The position numbers were made by a program, and so were the translations under genes. DNA of 64,000 bases, taken from NCBI RefSeq assembly GCF_901000735.1, contig NC_081549.1:2193989-2257988 (forward strand), in the 5' to 3' direction. Positions within the stretch are counted from its first letter, which is position 1; the number at the start of each line of letters is the position of its first letter. This DNA is from Corylus avellana (taxonomy: Eukaryota; Streptophyta; Magnoliopsida; Fagales; Betulaceae). Under the pieces are notes generated by a model. It was given only the letters and a program-made list of their open reading frames with translations. It was not told where the DNA came from and made no database searches. Of the stretch, positions 13,281 to 24,542 are shown piece by piece.

Positions 13281-13685
13281 TAGTGATTTGCTCACATAAA
13301 TGAACCAGAGAGAAAATGAAAGACGAACCGGTGATTTAGGATCGTTATTCTAAAGGTTTCGTGTAAACAAAACCTTAGAAAATGACTAAAGGGAATCGAA
13401 ACCCCACTCCCCCCCAAAAAAAAAAAGAAAACACTTCACCCCATAAATTGCTACAGAAAGCAAATTTAGAGAGAAGACAGACAAGAACTATTGCAGTCAG
13501 TGATTTGCTCTCATAAATGCACTAGAGAAAAAACGAAAGATATACCGAAAATTTAGGATCGCTATTCTAAAAGTTTAATGTAAAAAAAAAACCTTAGAAA
13601 ATGACTAATGAAAAAAAAAAAAAAAAAATCCATGAATTGCTACTAAAGCAAATCTAGAAATAAGACAAACATGAACTGTTGTAGC
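13281..13685 (+). repeat. diverged tandem duplication, unit about 217 bp
   Basis: The block starting AGTGATTTGCTC recurs at 13282 and 13499. Shared landmarks in order are CATAAATG, TTTAGGATCG, TATTCTAAA, ACCTTAGAAAATGACTAA, AATTGCTAC and GCAAAT. The copies differ by substitutions and poly-A length, so the duplication is not recent. Confidence 0.7.
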
Positions 13686-14079
13686 GCCCGATCATTATTA
13701 GACTCACCACTGTATTATTAAAAAAAAAAAAATTTTAAAAAAAGAAAAGTTGGGAGAGGAAAGTTTCTTCCCTCCTCCTATAATGGTTCTCCATCGACTA
13801 CTTTACATGAACTTGTGCCGTCAAACCTATTGATCGATGTATTAGTGTTAGTCAGTCATTATGTCAATTTTTATTAAATAAATAATGTCACGTATCATTC
13901 AAAAAACTTATAAAAAATAATGATATTATTTATATCAATTTCATATACCGGGCATGAAGTTAGAATAAAAAAATAGTAGTATTATTCATCCCACAAATAT
14001 CACATCAACATTTCTTTAGAAAAAAAAATCACATCAACAAAGTACAACGATAGTGGAATAAAAGTGATTACGGGACCCT

Positions 14080-14505
14080 AACTGGAACGCCGCGATTGAT
14101 ATGCATGACCAACGAATGGGAATGGGCATTGTAGCGAGGGACCATGCAGGAAGTGTAGTTGCCGCTCTATGTGCTTCACGTCCCTATGTAGTCGATCCTG
14201 CGACAGCGGAAGCGCTTGCAACATGGCGAATGGCAGAGTTTGTGGCTAGTTTGGGGGCTTCACGGGTTCTCTTGAAAGGGGATGTGTTGGAGATTGTCCA
14301 AGCTTTTCGTAAAGATTCGTGCTGTTGGGGAGGATACGGGCATTTGGTGGATGACGCGAAATCCCTCCTAAATGCATCGGTTCAGTGGGATGTATGCCAT
14401 GTTCGAAGGACTGCTAATGAGGCAGCTCATCGCCTAGCTAAGAATGGATTAGGTAGAGGTGACGAATTTATGTGGCGAGATGAGATTCCATCCAAGAAGT
14501 TGTAG
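14080..14505 (+). pseudogene. LINE-type RNase H domain fragment (RVT_3-like)
   Basis: An open frame encodes a nearly complete plant retroelement-type RNase H domain. Visible landmarks are GMGIVARDHAG, then a conserved Glu in ATAEALA, then Asp in LKGDVLEIV, and the C-terminal HVRRTANEAAHRLAK signature. In-frame codons upstream of the Met at 14101 (NWNAAID) extend the domain to 14080, but a TGA at 14065 closes the frame and no reverse transcriptase precedes it. The first metal-binding Asp (normally NWDAAI) is Asn here, so catalysis is probably lost. It is best read as a 5'-truncated LINE remnant. A domesticated single-domain gene is possible but unsupported, because there is no clear promoter or neighbouring exon. 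Confidence 0.7.
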
Positions 14506-15106
14506 TTGCTGAGCAACATATTTCTCAAGCAATGATATATTTGGATTTTTTTTTTAAAAAAATGATTAATCCAATAATTAGTTAAGACAACATTATCATC
14601 AAATAAGTATGAAATAAAAATATAATTTATAGCCTAATTCTTACTCAATATCTTAGCATTACCCTTTAAAAAAAAAAAAAAAAAAAATTCTTAGCATTAC
14701 GGTTAAAAAAAAAAAAAAAAATCTTAGCATTACATTCACCGTTAAATTGACGTGCGTGCTGTTCCGACGCGATGCCAGAGACACCTTTCCCTGATGAAAG
14801 GCAACGTAATTCTCATTTCCTTTCGAGGGGGAGAAGGTAATTATGCATCCCAATAAACGTCACCGCTCCAAAATCTCGCCGTTAAAATCCCCAGACCTCC
14901 AAATCTCCCCACTCAAATTGTCAAATATACCCTTATAGCACTCCTATACGGCCATACATAAAGCGCAACCGCTCGCACCCACATCGCTCCCCTAACTCTG
15001 CAAATCAATCGATATTCTCTTCGTTCTTTGATCCTCCAATCCAAAAACCCAACTTCTCGAATAAATTTTTTCAAAAAATTGGTTTATTCTCTCTCCGATT
15101 CAAGAA

Positions 15107-15874
15107 ATGAAGAGGGAATTCGCGGTGCCGCCGGTGGTTTTCCCGTCCGGCGGGAACCCTGGAGCCGGCGCCGGAGTCCAGCAACGGCGGGTCCCCACGG
15201 CGCCGTTTCAGCCCCAGCGGCCCTCGGCCTCCAGCATCCCCTTCATGTCCTTCGACATCGGGTCCGCAGCGGCCTCCACCTCCTCCGCAGCGATCTACGG
15301 CGGCCCTATCGTCGGTGGCGTGGGAGGCGCCCCCGGAGGAGCGAGCTTCGAGGACGAGGAGCCGTTGCTCGACGAGCTCGGGATCCACCCAGACCAGATC
15401 TGGCGCAAAACCAAGTCCATCCTCAACCCGCTCCGGGTCAACCCCACCATCCACAAGGATTCGTCGGATCTCTCCGGCCCGATCCTCCTCTATATGTCGC
15501 TCTGTCTCTTCCAGCTCCTCGCCGGGAAGATCCAGTTCGGCGTCATCCTCGGCTGGATTGTCGTCTCCTCCATCTTCCTCTACGTCGTGTACAACATGCT
15601 CGCCGGGCGGAACGGTAACCTCGACCTGCACACGTGCACGAGCGTGGTTGGCTACTGCATGCTGCCGGTGGTGATCCTCTCCGCCGTGTCGCTATTCGTG
15701 CCGCAGGGCGGTCCCGTCAGGTTCGCGATCGCCGCGGTGTTCGTGGTCTGGGCGACGAGGGCGTGTACGGGCCTCATGGTCGTGCTCGCCGATGGCGGCG
15801 ACGAGCATCGCGGGCTGATAGCGTATGCATGTTTCTTGATTTACACTCTGTTCTCGCTGCTTGTTATATTCTAG
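15107..15874 (+). CDS. Yip1-family membrane protein (YIPF5-like)
   Basis: A single-exon 255-residue protein. The N-terminal ~85 residues are Pro/Ala/Gly-rich and cytosolic. EDEEPLLDELGIHPDQIW (about 87-105) is the conserved Yip1 linker, and DLSGP plus VGYCMLP match the DLYGP and GYxxxP signatures. About five hydrophobic spans follow, ending FLIYTLFSLLVIF. Yip1 proteins bind Rab GTPases and shape ER-to-Golgi and trans-Golgi trafficking; plant YIP4/YIP5 with ECHIDNA act in secretion of wall polysaccharides. By remembered similarity it is closest to Arabidopsis At3g05280-type proteins. The coding sequence is strikingly GC-rich at third positions compared with the AT-rich flanks. The start at 15107 is preceded by an ordinary leader (AACTTCTCGAATAAA). 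Confidence 0.93.
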   Translation: MKREFAVPPVVFPSGGNPGAGAGVQQRRVPTAPFQPQRPSASSIPFMSFDIGSAAASTSSAAIYGGPIVGGVGGAPGGASFEDEEPLLDELGIHPDQIWRKTKSILNPLRVNPTIHKDSSDLSGPILLYMSLCLFQLLAGKIQFGVILGWIVVSSIFLYVVYNMLAGRNGNLDLHTCTSVVGYCMLPVVILSAVSLFVPQGGPVRFAIAAVFVVWATRACTGLMVVLADGGDEHRGLIAYACFLIYTLFSLLVIF

Positions 15875-15879
15875 TGAGG

Positions 15880-18800
15880 AATTGGCGATCTCTGATTGGA
15901 ATTGAAAAAATTTTGGTTACATAGAACATATATTTTGTTTGTAGATGTAACTTTTGCCTTATCATGAGGACACGAATCTAAAACGCTATGATTGGATTGC
16001 ATTTGATATTGTAGGAAATGGAGATGATACTTGTAAATGAATTTGTATGAGATTTTTAGGTTTAATGTTCTCATACATTTGGTGAATTGTTGTTGAATTG
16101 GCATATGATTTGCGATTGGCTCCTTTGTTGTTTTTGTTTGTTGCTTGCTATAATGTATTTGAGTTTTACCGTCGAATGTTAAGCTGAAATAGATTGAGAC
16201 ATCCATGTCGATGAATTCATAGACTCAGTATGGCGAATCAGTTATCTTTTTTTTTTTTTTTTAATAAGTAAAAAGAATTGTTAGTTATCTTTGCCCCATA
16301 AAGCACGTTATCTTTTCTTCTCGAAACAGCTTTTATCTTTTGCTTATTGTCCCTGTCTTGTTTCATTGAGTCGTGTTTTCTTTTCACTATATATAAGAAT
16401 ATTGTGATGTTTTTGCAAGGTATCAATCAGTTTAACTTGGATCTGTTTGCTTGATTAAGCTTCTAGCCATTATTTTGTTGTAGTTTAGGTTGTATAGAAT
16501 TTTGTGGCCGATATGCACCTAATGCTTATAAGACATTCTTTGGCTGAAACATCAGATTTTCTGAAGTTTCCTCATGCATTGGAAAGACGGTGAACGTATG
16601 TGGCTATTCAAAGACCTCTATATTTTTATGAACCCATTAAGTTCTAACTTATAGCACATGCTGAAAGCTAAAACTAACTCTGAGATAACTTTGAAAAAAT
16701 ATTGAGTGTTACATTTATCCACAGTGAGTAAAGATTATGAGCTCCATATTCCTCTAAAATCATTGGTGAGAAAGTTTTTTTGTTAGACTATCTTTCTGCA
16801 ACTGCATGTTTGCGTCCACACTTGTGCATGGGTTAATTGAAAAGAATTATTAGAGTTAACTTAAATTCTATCTGGTTTTCTTTCAGACATTCACAACACA
16901 AACAGGTGGTAGGGATCAAAAAAGTGATTTCTCACAGGATGTTCGGAGGGTTATGATTGAATAAAAGTTCTAACCCTCCGCATGATAGATGTTTATCATT
17001 CATGCAACTCGTTCATCATGTATCTTACACTCTTACAAACACCACAGAGCTTTAATTTCACTTATTTTTAGGGGCATTGGGAGGTACATGTTGCAATTAG
17101 GTACTTATTTAGTGATCAAATGGTGATTTGGGTTGAACTTGGTATTGTAGGAGTCTTTTTCTGGACTGCCACATTTGAGTTGTTTGGGTGGATACTATAT
17201 CATTTACCCTGTAATTTTGTTTTATGTTGTATTCTTGCTTTCATGGTTGATGAGTTGAACATCACTCAAGTAATTCCGCTGAGCCATGAAGGCAGTTTGG
17301 GAAATGGGCTTGATGGATTCCTTACTAATAAAGTGGAGTGACCCTGAGAATTCCTTCTTGAGTGTTCGAATAATTCAAATCTAGATCTCTGGTGACTTCG
17401 GAATGAATGAAAGCTTCATAGAGTGGGGATATTTGTTGTTAAGGGAAAAAGAAAAAGCTAAGGGGGGGATGCCTCTGCTTCCTTTTGCACATTGACTCAT
17501 CTTGGTAATCTTTCTATAAAACTATTTACATGTTAGGACCTGTTAGTTTAACCTGGAGAAAAGAATTTTATATATCAGTACAATGTTGTTTTCAATTTGT
17601 GCTATAATTTCCAAAGGACATGAAAGTTGATTTATCATCCTTTTCAAACCTATACATGATAGTTCTTTTGAACTGTATCACTGATGATGGATATTATGGT
17701 CCGTCTGGTTTCCAAGAATGCCCATGGCTAAATCAATTGTAAGCTTGCAGTGTTGCAATGGTAGTTCTTGTGGTGTCCTAGGAATTCCTTGCTAGTGATG
17801 GATCTTATGCTCTACTTGGTTGCCAAGAAGGCCTGTAGCTAAACATGTCACAAGCTTGCTATGTTATGAAATATAAGCCCAATGGGTTATGAGAATCCTT
17901 GTTATCATCTCTCTATCTATTTCCTCTTCTTTTTGGAGCATTAGTGAAAAACTCCCTATAGCTGACGCCATTTGGGAGTTTTGTCTGTGTCTTTGTCTAA
18001 GGAAACTACTGAAAGTGTGTAGCAGATTGTGCTTGGATTATTTCCAACACTGAAATCTCAGGATAGACATTTAAAGCTTTTCTTTTAGAACAATCTGCCA
18101 ATACGAGCTATTACTTCTTGATTGGTCAACAAAACACTGCTGCAGGAGGGAAATTCTATTCCTTGATTGTAGAGGGACTAAGGTTTTCCTCTGGTTTGTT
18201 TGGACATTCATTCTTGAATCTCTTAACAAACCATGATAATGCAGTGTTCTGTTTTTCCTAGTTTTAGGTGTAGGAGCAGGGTTGTTGATGCAACGTGGAT
18301 GTGGTGGATCACGAAATCAAAGAATCACAACTCTTCCCAAAACCAAAAAGAATCAAGGAATTGAGAGAAAATAGACAATAACCCAATCTCATGGAATTTC
18401 CTAATGAAAATTGATTAAAATAACACATAAACTGCTACGTAAACTGTCCTTATTAGGTTTATATAGAAACAACGAACAATCGCGATCTCATTCGGACGGG
18501 GTTATTTCCCATTTCAGACGGGAAATGTGATGAAACCCTAAAAATACTAAAAGCCATCTCAGTCGGACGGGGATCGACCGGATCTTCAACTGGACGCATT
18601 GGAACTAATTATTGAACATGATGCAACACCTTGTTCAGAGGGAACCACCGTTCAGAGGGAACCAACCGAGGCTTATAGGAACAGTTTTTGTATTTCTCTT
18701 GACAATTCGTTTTGACCTAGTAAACATTAGAATTAGAAAATTTTCATAAAATATGAATTTGTAGCCCTTTGAAAGGCTTTCAATGCTACTAAGATTGTAT

Positions 18801-20795
18801 AGCAACTTTACTATAACTGGTCCCCCTGTAAGCTGGCAGGCATCAGTTGTGTACTAGGTGTAGATTTCTCCTTAGTTTTTTTGTGTGATGTAGTTAATTT
18901 TACAAGGTTTCCTTTGTAATCTGTTAAAAAGGTATTATTTCCTATTTTTAAAATTCATTCATGGTTGATAAATGATAGGAAGGGTAGAATGGAGATGATA
19001 GGCTGTAATATATTGTGAAAGAAATTTCGTAAAAATAGAATTAACTCTTTATATGTTTGGTTCTTTTCATTACTTATCAAAAAAAAAAAAAAATGTTTGG
19101 TTCTCATTTTGATGTTTATTTATTTCTTGAACAAATTTTAGTTGAAGGGGGAATGATGTCCACACTATTCCGTTGACAAAGTTTTCTCTAAAGGGTTGGA
19201 GGAAATTCTTTCAACTCAATCTATTAAATTGATATTTGTCTTTAAAACACGTGATTTTAACATCCTTTGCTATGAGGGTAGAAGGACCTTTGAATCTGGA
19301 TGATGTTGATTTGTTAATGCCATTAAGCTCGATATTTATTGAAATTTTTGTTCATGGGGGGACGAAAATCCTTGCATGAGGATGATCATAATATTGGTCA
19401 GGGCTGTTTGGTTGTTGAAATGGTGAGTAATAGTTATATTTTGTTATCTACCTATCTAGTATCTACTTGTAATGGTTGGTTGTGACTCTAGCTGCTGCTG
19501 TTGCTGTAATATTTATTTGAGAAAGCAAAATCGTTTGTTTTGTTGAGGTAGCTACATCTACTTCCTTTGACTTTGTTTGATTGATGGTTTTGGTAGATGT
19601 GAATCTACCAACAGCCTCAGTTTAGACTAATTATGAGCTTTTTCTGTATTTTAAAATGGCTTCTCACGGTTCTGTTATCTACCGGTTGTTGTACTATACT
19701 GTCCTAATAAACATGCGTAAATACTATGTAAATGTCAACTTCTATATATAGCAAATAAACTTGTTAAATTTTGATTTTCTTTTTCTGGTTTTAGTGAATT
19801 CCATATTTTATTTATTTGGATTCTTTCCGTTGCGGGCCCTTTGACCAAGTGATTCGGAAAATGAGTACTTAGGTTTGTCTCCTGTGGCACAAGAGGTTTT
19901 GTGTACTATGCTTGTGTGTACAGGTAGGATTGACACACGGGTAAATTCGATATTAGTTAACTCAAAAACGATTCATTTAGTTAAATAGGTTAATCCTCTC
20001 AACTAAGATTTGATTCATTTAAAGAAGCAGGTGACACACTACGACTTGCATAACATATTCAACATGACCCATTTTGACAACCGAGAAGTATATGAATTTA
20101 AATGCAAACATAAAAATAGGAAAGAATTTTAATTTATATGAATTATATGAATGAATTTTAACCTTTTTAGGGTTTTGTTCTTTAACTGTAAAAAAAAAAA
20201 AAAGAATTTTAACTGTAAATCTATTTAGTTTAAATGGGTTATGAAGATTACAATAGGTTAAATGAGTTGACCTGCTTAATAAACGGATTAATTCGAGTCG
20301 ACTTGAATTGACCCAAATTTGATTATATAAAACCCTAACTCATGTAAAAAAATATCAACTTTATACACATGACAACTTGGGGTACAACGAATTTTTAATT
20401 ACTGATATAATACCTATACCCACAAAAGTTGGAGTCATACTCAATATCCAATACTTTGAAATTTGCTGGAATATTGATTTCACCTGGTGGATTTCAAGTC
20501 AATGACTTGTGGTCCTCAAAACGGCACTTGAATTTCAAGTAATCTACTGGCATAGATTCATCATATTAAATTAGCAAACTAAAAGATTTGTTAGATGATA
20601 GGTTGGGGAGGAGGGAGGCATAAGTCAGCAACACGTTAGATGAAATTTAGAGGAGCTGCTAGAGATGCCCCTCTGAAACCAACCCCCAAATAAATGCTCT
20701 TGACTGATACAGATTTGTTGAAGGCCGTTTTACTTTCCACCTTCCCACTACCCCACCACCAAAAAAACCTTCAACACATATATATGAAGTTGTAG
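15880..20795. other. long spacer between the Yip1-family gene and gene X
   Basis: The first few hundred bases are probably the 3' UTR. The remainder shows no supported exon. It contains a diverged direct duplication at about 17655-17874 and an unassigned repeat-like stretch at 18280-18680 with (C)GGACGGGG motifs. At 19920-20340 there are short CGGGTTAA/TTAACCCG-type motifs of a degenerate repeat that also appears at 21690-21930 and 31800-32160. A plus-strand frame at 17120-17341 is hydrophobic but has no recognisable domain. Confidence 0.5.
17655..17874 (+). repeat. diverged direct duplication, unit about 110 bp
   Basis: The segment around 17682 (GATGATGGATATTATGGTC, then TGGTTTCCAAGAATGCC, AGCTTGCAGTGTTG) recurs around 17793 (GTGATGGATCTTATGCTC, TGGTTGCCAAGAAGGCC, AGCTTGCTATGTTA). 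Nothing coding is evident in it. Confidence 0.55.
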
Positions 20796-20802
20796 GCTGG
20801 CA

Positions 20803-21186
20803 ATGGCACAACTTAAACCAGCCACCATGGCCTTCGTAGCAGAAGATCCTGCAGAACATGATACATCTAGCAAAGGTTTAGCAGACATGGAAGACGACGA
20901 GCTTTTCGAGATCGATCTCGATGCCGTGAACTGCATCTCTCCGCCGCATTATTGGGATAGCTATCTCACATCCACCGGAAATGCACTTCTTGCCAATTGC
21001 TTGCTGCCTATATCTGAGGTTTCGGGTGCTGTTCCCATTGCATCTGGAAATGTTTCCGGCAGTGTTTCGATGATATCACAATCATGTAACTTTGTGATGA
21101 TGTCCGAGTCGAAGCCCCTCGGTGAGCTTCTTAGGTTGCCTTTCATGGCGGCCTTTGGGGTACCTCCAAGGCAAATGAAAGCGTAA
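20803..21186 (+). CDS. gene X: unrecognised small acidic plant protein
   Basis: I do not recognise the family with certainty. The frame gives 127 residues without an intron. From the third Met (20887) the sequence is MEDDELFEIDLDAVNCISPP, followed by HYWDSYLTSTGNALLANCLLP, a Ser/Val-rich middle (residues ~73-100) and a C-terminal block LGELLRLPFMAAFGVPPRQM. The acidic start and conserved-looking blocks suggest a real protein, and codon use is balanced. Possible starts are 20803, 20827 and 20887. The first gives an extra Met-Ala-Gln-Leu leader; the third fits the start of the conserved-looking part. A deleted relic of the same gene lies at 29474-29700 in the second unit of the tandem duplication, which shows that the gene is ancestral to that duplication. 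It points toward the 3' end of the adjacent PEBP gene. Confidence 0.7.
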   Translation: MAQLKPATMAFVAEDPAEHDTSSKGLADMEDDELFEIDLDAVNCISPPHYWDSYLTSTGNALLANCLLPISEVSGAVPIASGNVSGSVSMISQSCNFVMMSESKPLGELLRLPFMAAFGVPPRQMKA

Positions 21187-21189
21187 TGG

Positions 21190-23727
21190 AAATGGCAAAT
21201 CAATTTAACATACAAAATTGATACTTGTTTATTGTGAGAGGCCTAAAGCCATTAGAAGGAAGTAAGATTAGCATATTGATGTTACACTGATAATGTTATA
21301 AACAAAATTACTAGGCTCCATAGACTCAAATGGAGTGTTATAGCCTGTTTTATTTCATTGCCTTTACTTACCTATACTTTACTATAATGCTTTTCTTAGA
21401 TTATGTTATTTCAATTAAGTTGGGGAAAATTATTTCAATTCAGCTTATTAAACTAAAATATTTCCTTAGAATATGTTAAAAATGCATGTGAAAATGATAT
21501 GTTCTATAGATAAATGTCAGTTTTTAGAAGAATTTTTTCTAACCGAAAGCTTTGTGCATAAAACCAATGTATAAACCAACCCAAAACAATTGTATTTAAA
21601 AAAAATTATGTAGAGAGCTTCCATGACAAACTATTAGTGTGGAGAGCCGCTCTATGGCTAATAATTTTTTATACGAGATGCGAACTTGATACAAACTCAA
21701 TAAGAAGTTAGTAAATTGTGTTGAAGGGTAACACGTTTACTTAAACGGGTTGAGTTAAGATTGACACCTGCAAATCCGACATGAACCCAATACAAAATTA
21801 GTGGTTTAGAGTCGAAGGGTCTGACTCGTTTAATTAAATGAATCCGGTTAAAGTTGGCTTACATAATCTTATATTCATATCTCAATACAATTCGAACCTA
21901 ACACACAAATATGAATTGCTCTTAGCTTGCATTCCCTCTAACTAATTCCAATCTCTTTTCATTTCTCAATTTTTCTTATTTAATATCTGTTCCTCATTTT
22001 TTTTCCCTGGGCATTGGGCAATCTCTCTCTCCCTCTAGTATCTCACATGACAATTAACCTCACTTAGCCCTGCCCCTAGGCTTGTATAAAACTAAAAAAT
22101 AAAAATAAAAAATGAAGAAGAAGAAGAAAGCTATAACACTACACTTGGTATATTACTATATTCTGCCTAATTTGGCTAAAATACCGTTGAGGAATTTCAT
22201 CAAGTTTCATGAGCGAAGTGCAAACCTCAAAGTTGGGTTTCAGCTGGGTTTGGGCTTCGTCATAGGTGTCCAAATAGCCCACTGAAATTTTGGGTGGGGA
22301 GTGCCTAACTTGAGGCCTTTCGGGTGACGAGCTTTCCAGTTTAGGCAATCTTTATTCCATAAAAGGCAGATGGGGTAGGGAGGCCCTGATGCTATACATT
22401 AGTTTTTTTATTTTATTTTATATTGTTATTGTACTACTGACAAATATCACATCAACAAAATGTAATAAATATATATCATTTTTCTTTTCTTTATTTGTTT
22501 TGGAATAAAGTTTTTCTTTCAAGAAATATTTATAAATTATATTTTAATTTTACAACTATTTTACAATACTAATATAATAGATTCAACCATTTATTTGATT
22601 CTTTTTTTTAACAAAGACCAATCCGCTAATTGATTTAGAGTACCACGTCAATATTATGTGATAATTGTAAAATAAAAATAAAATTTTTTTTTTTCTAACA
22701 TAATCTATTAATATATTCAAAAACCTCACGTGCAGTTTTAGAAAATACATGTCATTTTCTTTCCTAAAACTCATTATGATGGAAAATTATATTCTTTGTT
22801 TTGGAATAGTGGTGGTTTCAACTTTCCGCGTATAGTAAAGCTTGGTGAACCTAAAACATGCTACGTGAGTAGCGGTGAAATGATTAATGAATGTGAAAAG
22901 TCGAATGGGTAGCTAAGCTTTTGTACTTGTACAGAAAAAAAAATATCGTATAAGGTGCCAAATTTCTCTCCTTGAAGGCAGAGTAATTTTTGTTGTTTTT
23001 CTGGAGAAGATAAGCTGGGAGCTGTCATGTTTCTCCTTGTCCCTGGATGCATCCCTCACCGCAGGGCTACGGTGGCTCTGAAGTCGCGCGCAGCTCATCA
23101 TGAGAATTGAGACCGATAGGGAAAAGCAAGAGAATGCAGGGAACCAAGAAATATAGCTAGCATCAATAAATTTTAAAAAAGAAAATCGAATTAACGTGTA
23201 AAGCTGGGGGGTCCTGACCCCCCTTGTAGACTGGAAACTACGTTTGAGTACATTCATGGTATATCATTGTCGTTGTCGTCGAAGTGACATGCTCAACATC
23301 TTCACATTTCTGGCCCCCCTCCCCCCCTGGCCGGCCTCTACTCTAAACAAACCCAAAATCAAATAAATATATAAAACATGTATTTTGTAGTCACATGTTG
23401 ACAGTTAATCATTTTCCAAATTAGCCAATAGACTCTACAAAAATATCATCCGCAGGCAAGAGGGAGTGGCCGAAAGACTCACAGGCTGGCCAGATGAGGT
23501 GTTTCGGTTGCATGTGAGAACTTGTCGTCTTTGTCAGCAGGACAAGGTTGCTGGGGTGCCTTCAATGGATGTTTGGATTGGTTGGGGTGAGATACGATGC
23601 TGTCAGAATCTATCTGGTTGGGAAGGAAGTTGAGCAGATCTATTCTCTTTAGCCATCTGTTGTCAAATATGAGAGTAGTACTTTAGCCATCTCCCCTAGC
23701 CTCCCTTGATTTAAATTTCTAGCTTCA

Positions 23728-23767
<40 letters not shown>

Positions 23768-24213
23768 ACTAATTAGTGCTAGGATATTAATTAAATAAAT
23801 TCAATTTTTTATTAATCTAAACTTTTAGAATAACTAATGATTTCACATAACTTAAATTCAAACCCTGATTATAAAGTTGATTCTCAATTTTGGTTAAATA
23901 TTCCACACATATCATTTCATATTAACTCCTTGTTGTGTGGTGACTTGAATTATCAAGTCTTAATTAGTAGGACCCAACAATATTAAAAGAGAAGTTTTTG
24001 GCTCACGTGGTATTATGTATCCCAATTGCCTTTGGATTTGGTTTGCCTCACAGAGTAGTACTTGGTCTTATTGCTTTTCCAACTTGGACTTTGAGTCTTT
24101 GTAATAAACCGACTTTGTGACCAATAAAAGAAGAGCATGCCGCATAGCCACAGTGAGGGAGGGAGAGAAACTCAGTAGCTTCATTAGGTTTTCTTTTTTG
24201 CACCTTATGGTAC
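21190..24213. other. unit A spacer downstream of gene X
   Basis: No gene is supported. The part to 21310 is the gene X 3' flank, conserved in unit B. Segments 22130-22340 and 22780-23345 are shared with unit B, including the near-palindromic GGGGGGTCCTGACCCCCC near 23205-23222 and the CATGATGAGAATTG block. A (TA)n run is at 23730-23758. A short open segment of unknown origin lies at 23455-23640 (see findings). Confidence 0.5.
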
Positions 24214-24216
24214 TTA

Positions 24217-24539
24217 GGGTCCGTTTGAGATTGCGGTTTTAATAGGTGCGATTTTAAAAATAGCGTTTTTAAAAATAGTGTTTTTAAAATCGTAAAGACG
24301 TTTGGTAAAACATGTTAAAAAGTATTTTTTTATTAAATATTTGTTATGCGAATTCATGATTTTGGTTTAAATTCGCACTTTTTCAAATAAGCACCCCTAG
24401 CCTGCTTATTGAAATCGCAGATTTTTTTTCTTATTTTAAATTAAGTGCTTTTTGAATCGCAATGCCAAACGTTTTACGTTTTGCGATATCTTTTAAAAAC
24501 GCAGATTATTCTTGCAAAATCACAATCCCAAAAGCACCC
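24217..24539. mobile_element. PIF/Harbinger-like MITE
   Basis: The terminal inverted repeats are GGGTCCGTTTGAGATTGCGG on the left and GGGTGCTTTTGGGATTGTGA as the reverse complement of the right end. They are flanked by TTA at 24214-24216 and 24540-24542, which is the target duplication of PIF/Harbinger (Tourist-type) elements. The 323-bp interior is AT-rich, contains repeated GCGATTTTAAAAA-like motifs and has no transposase. Confidence 0.75.
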
Positions 24540-24542
24540 TTA

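Larger units (their letters stand above)
12170..14075. other. gene-free AT-rich spacer
   Basis: This is the divergent 5' side of FACE2. It holds a SINE-like remnant near 12365-12466 and a diverged two-copy tandem repeat at 13281-13685 (listed separately), and otherwise poly-A tracts. No exon is supported. Confidence 0.55.

Noticed and set aside
15028..15924. Long frames of 111-196 residues on both strands over the Yip1 gene
   Set aside because: They are shadows of the GC-rich coding sequence; only the 255-residue frame has family motifs.
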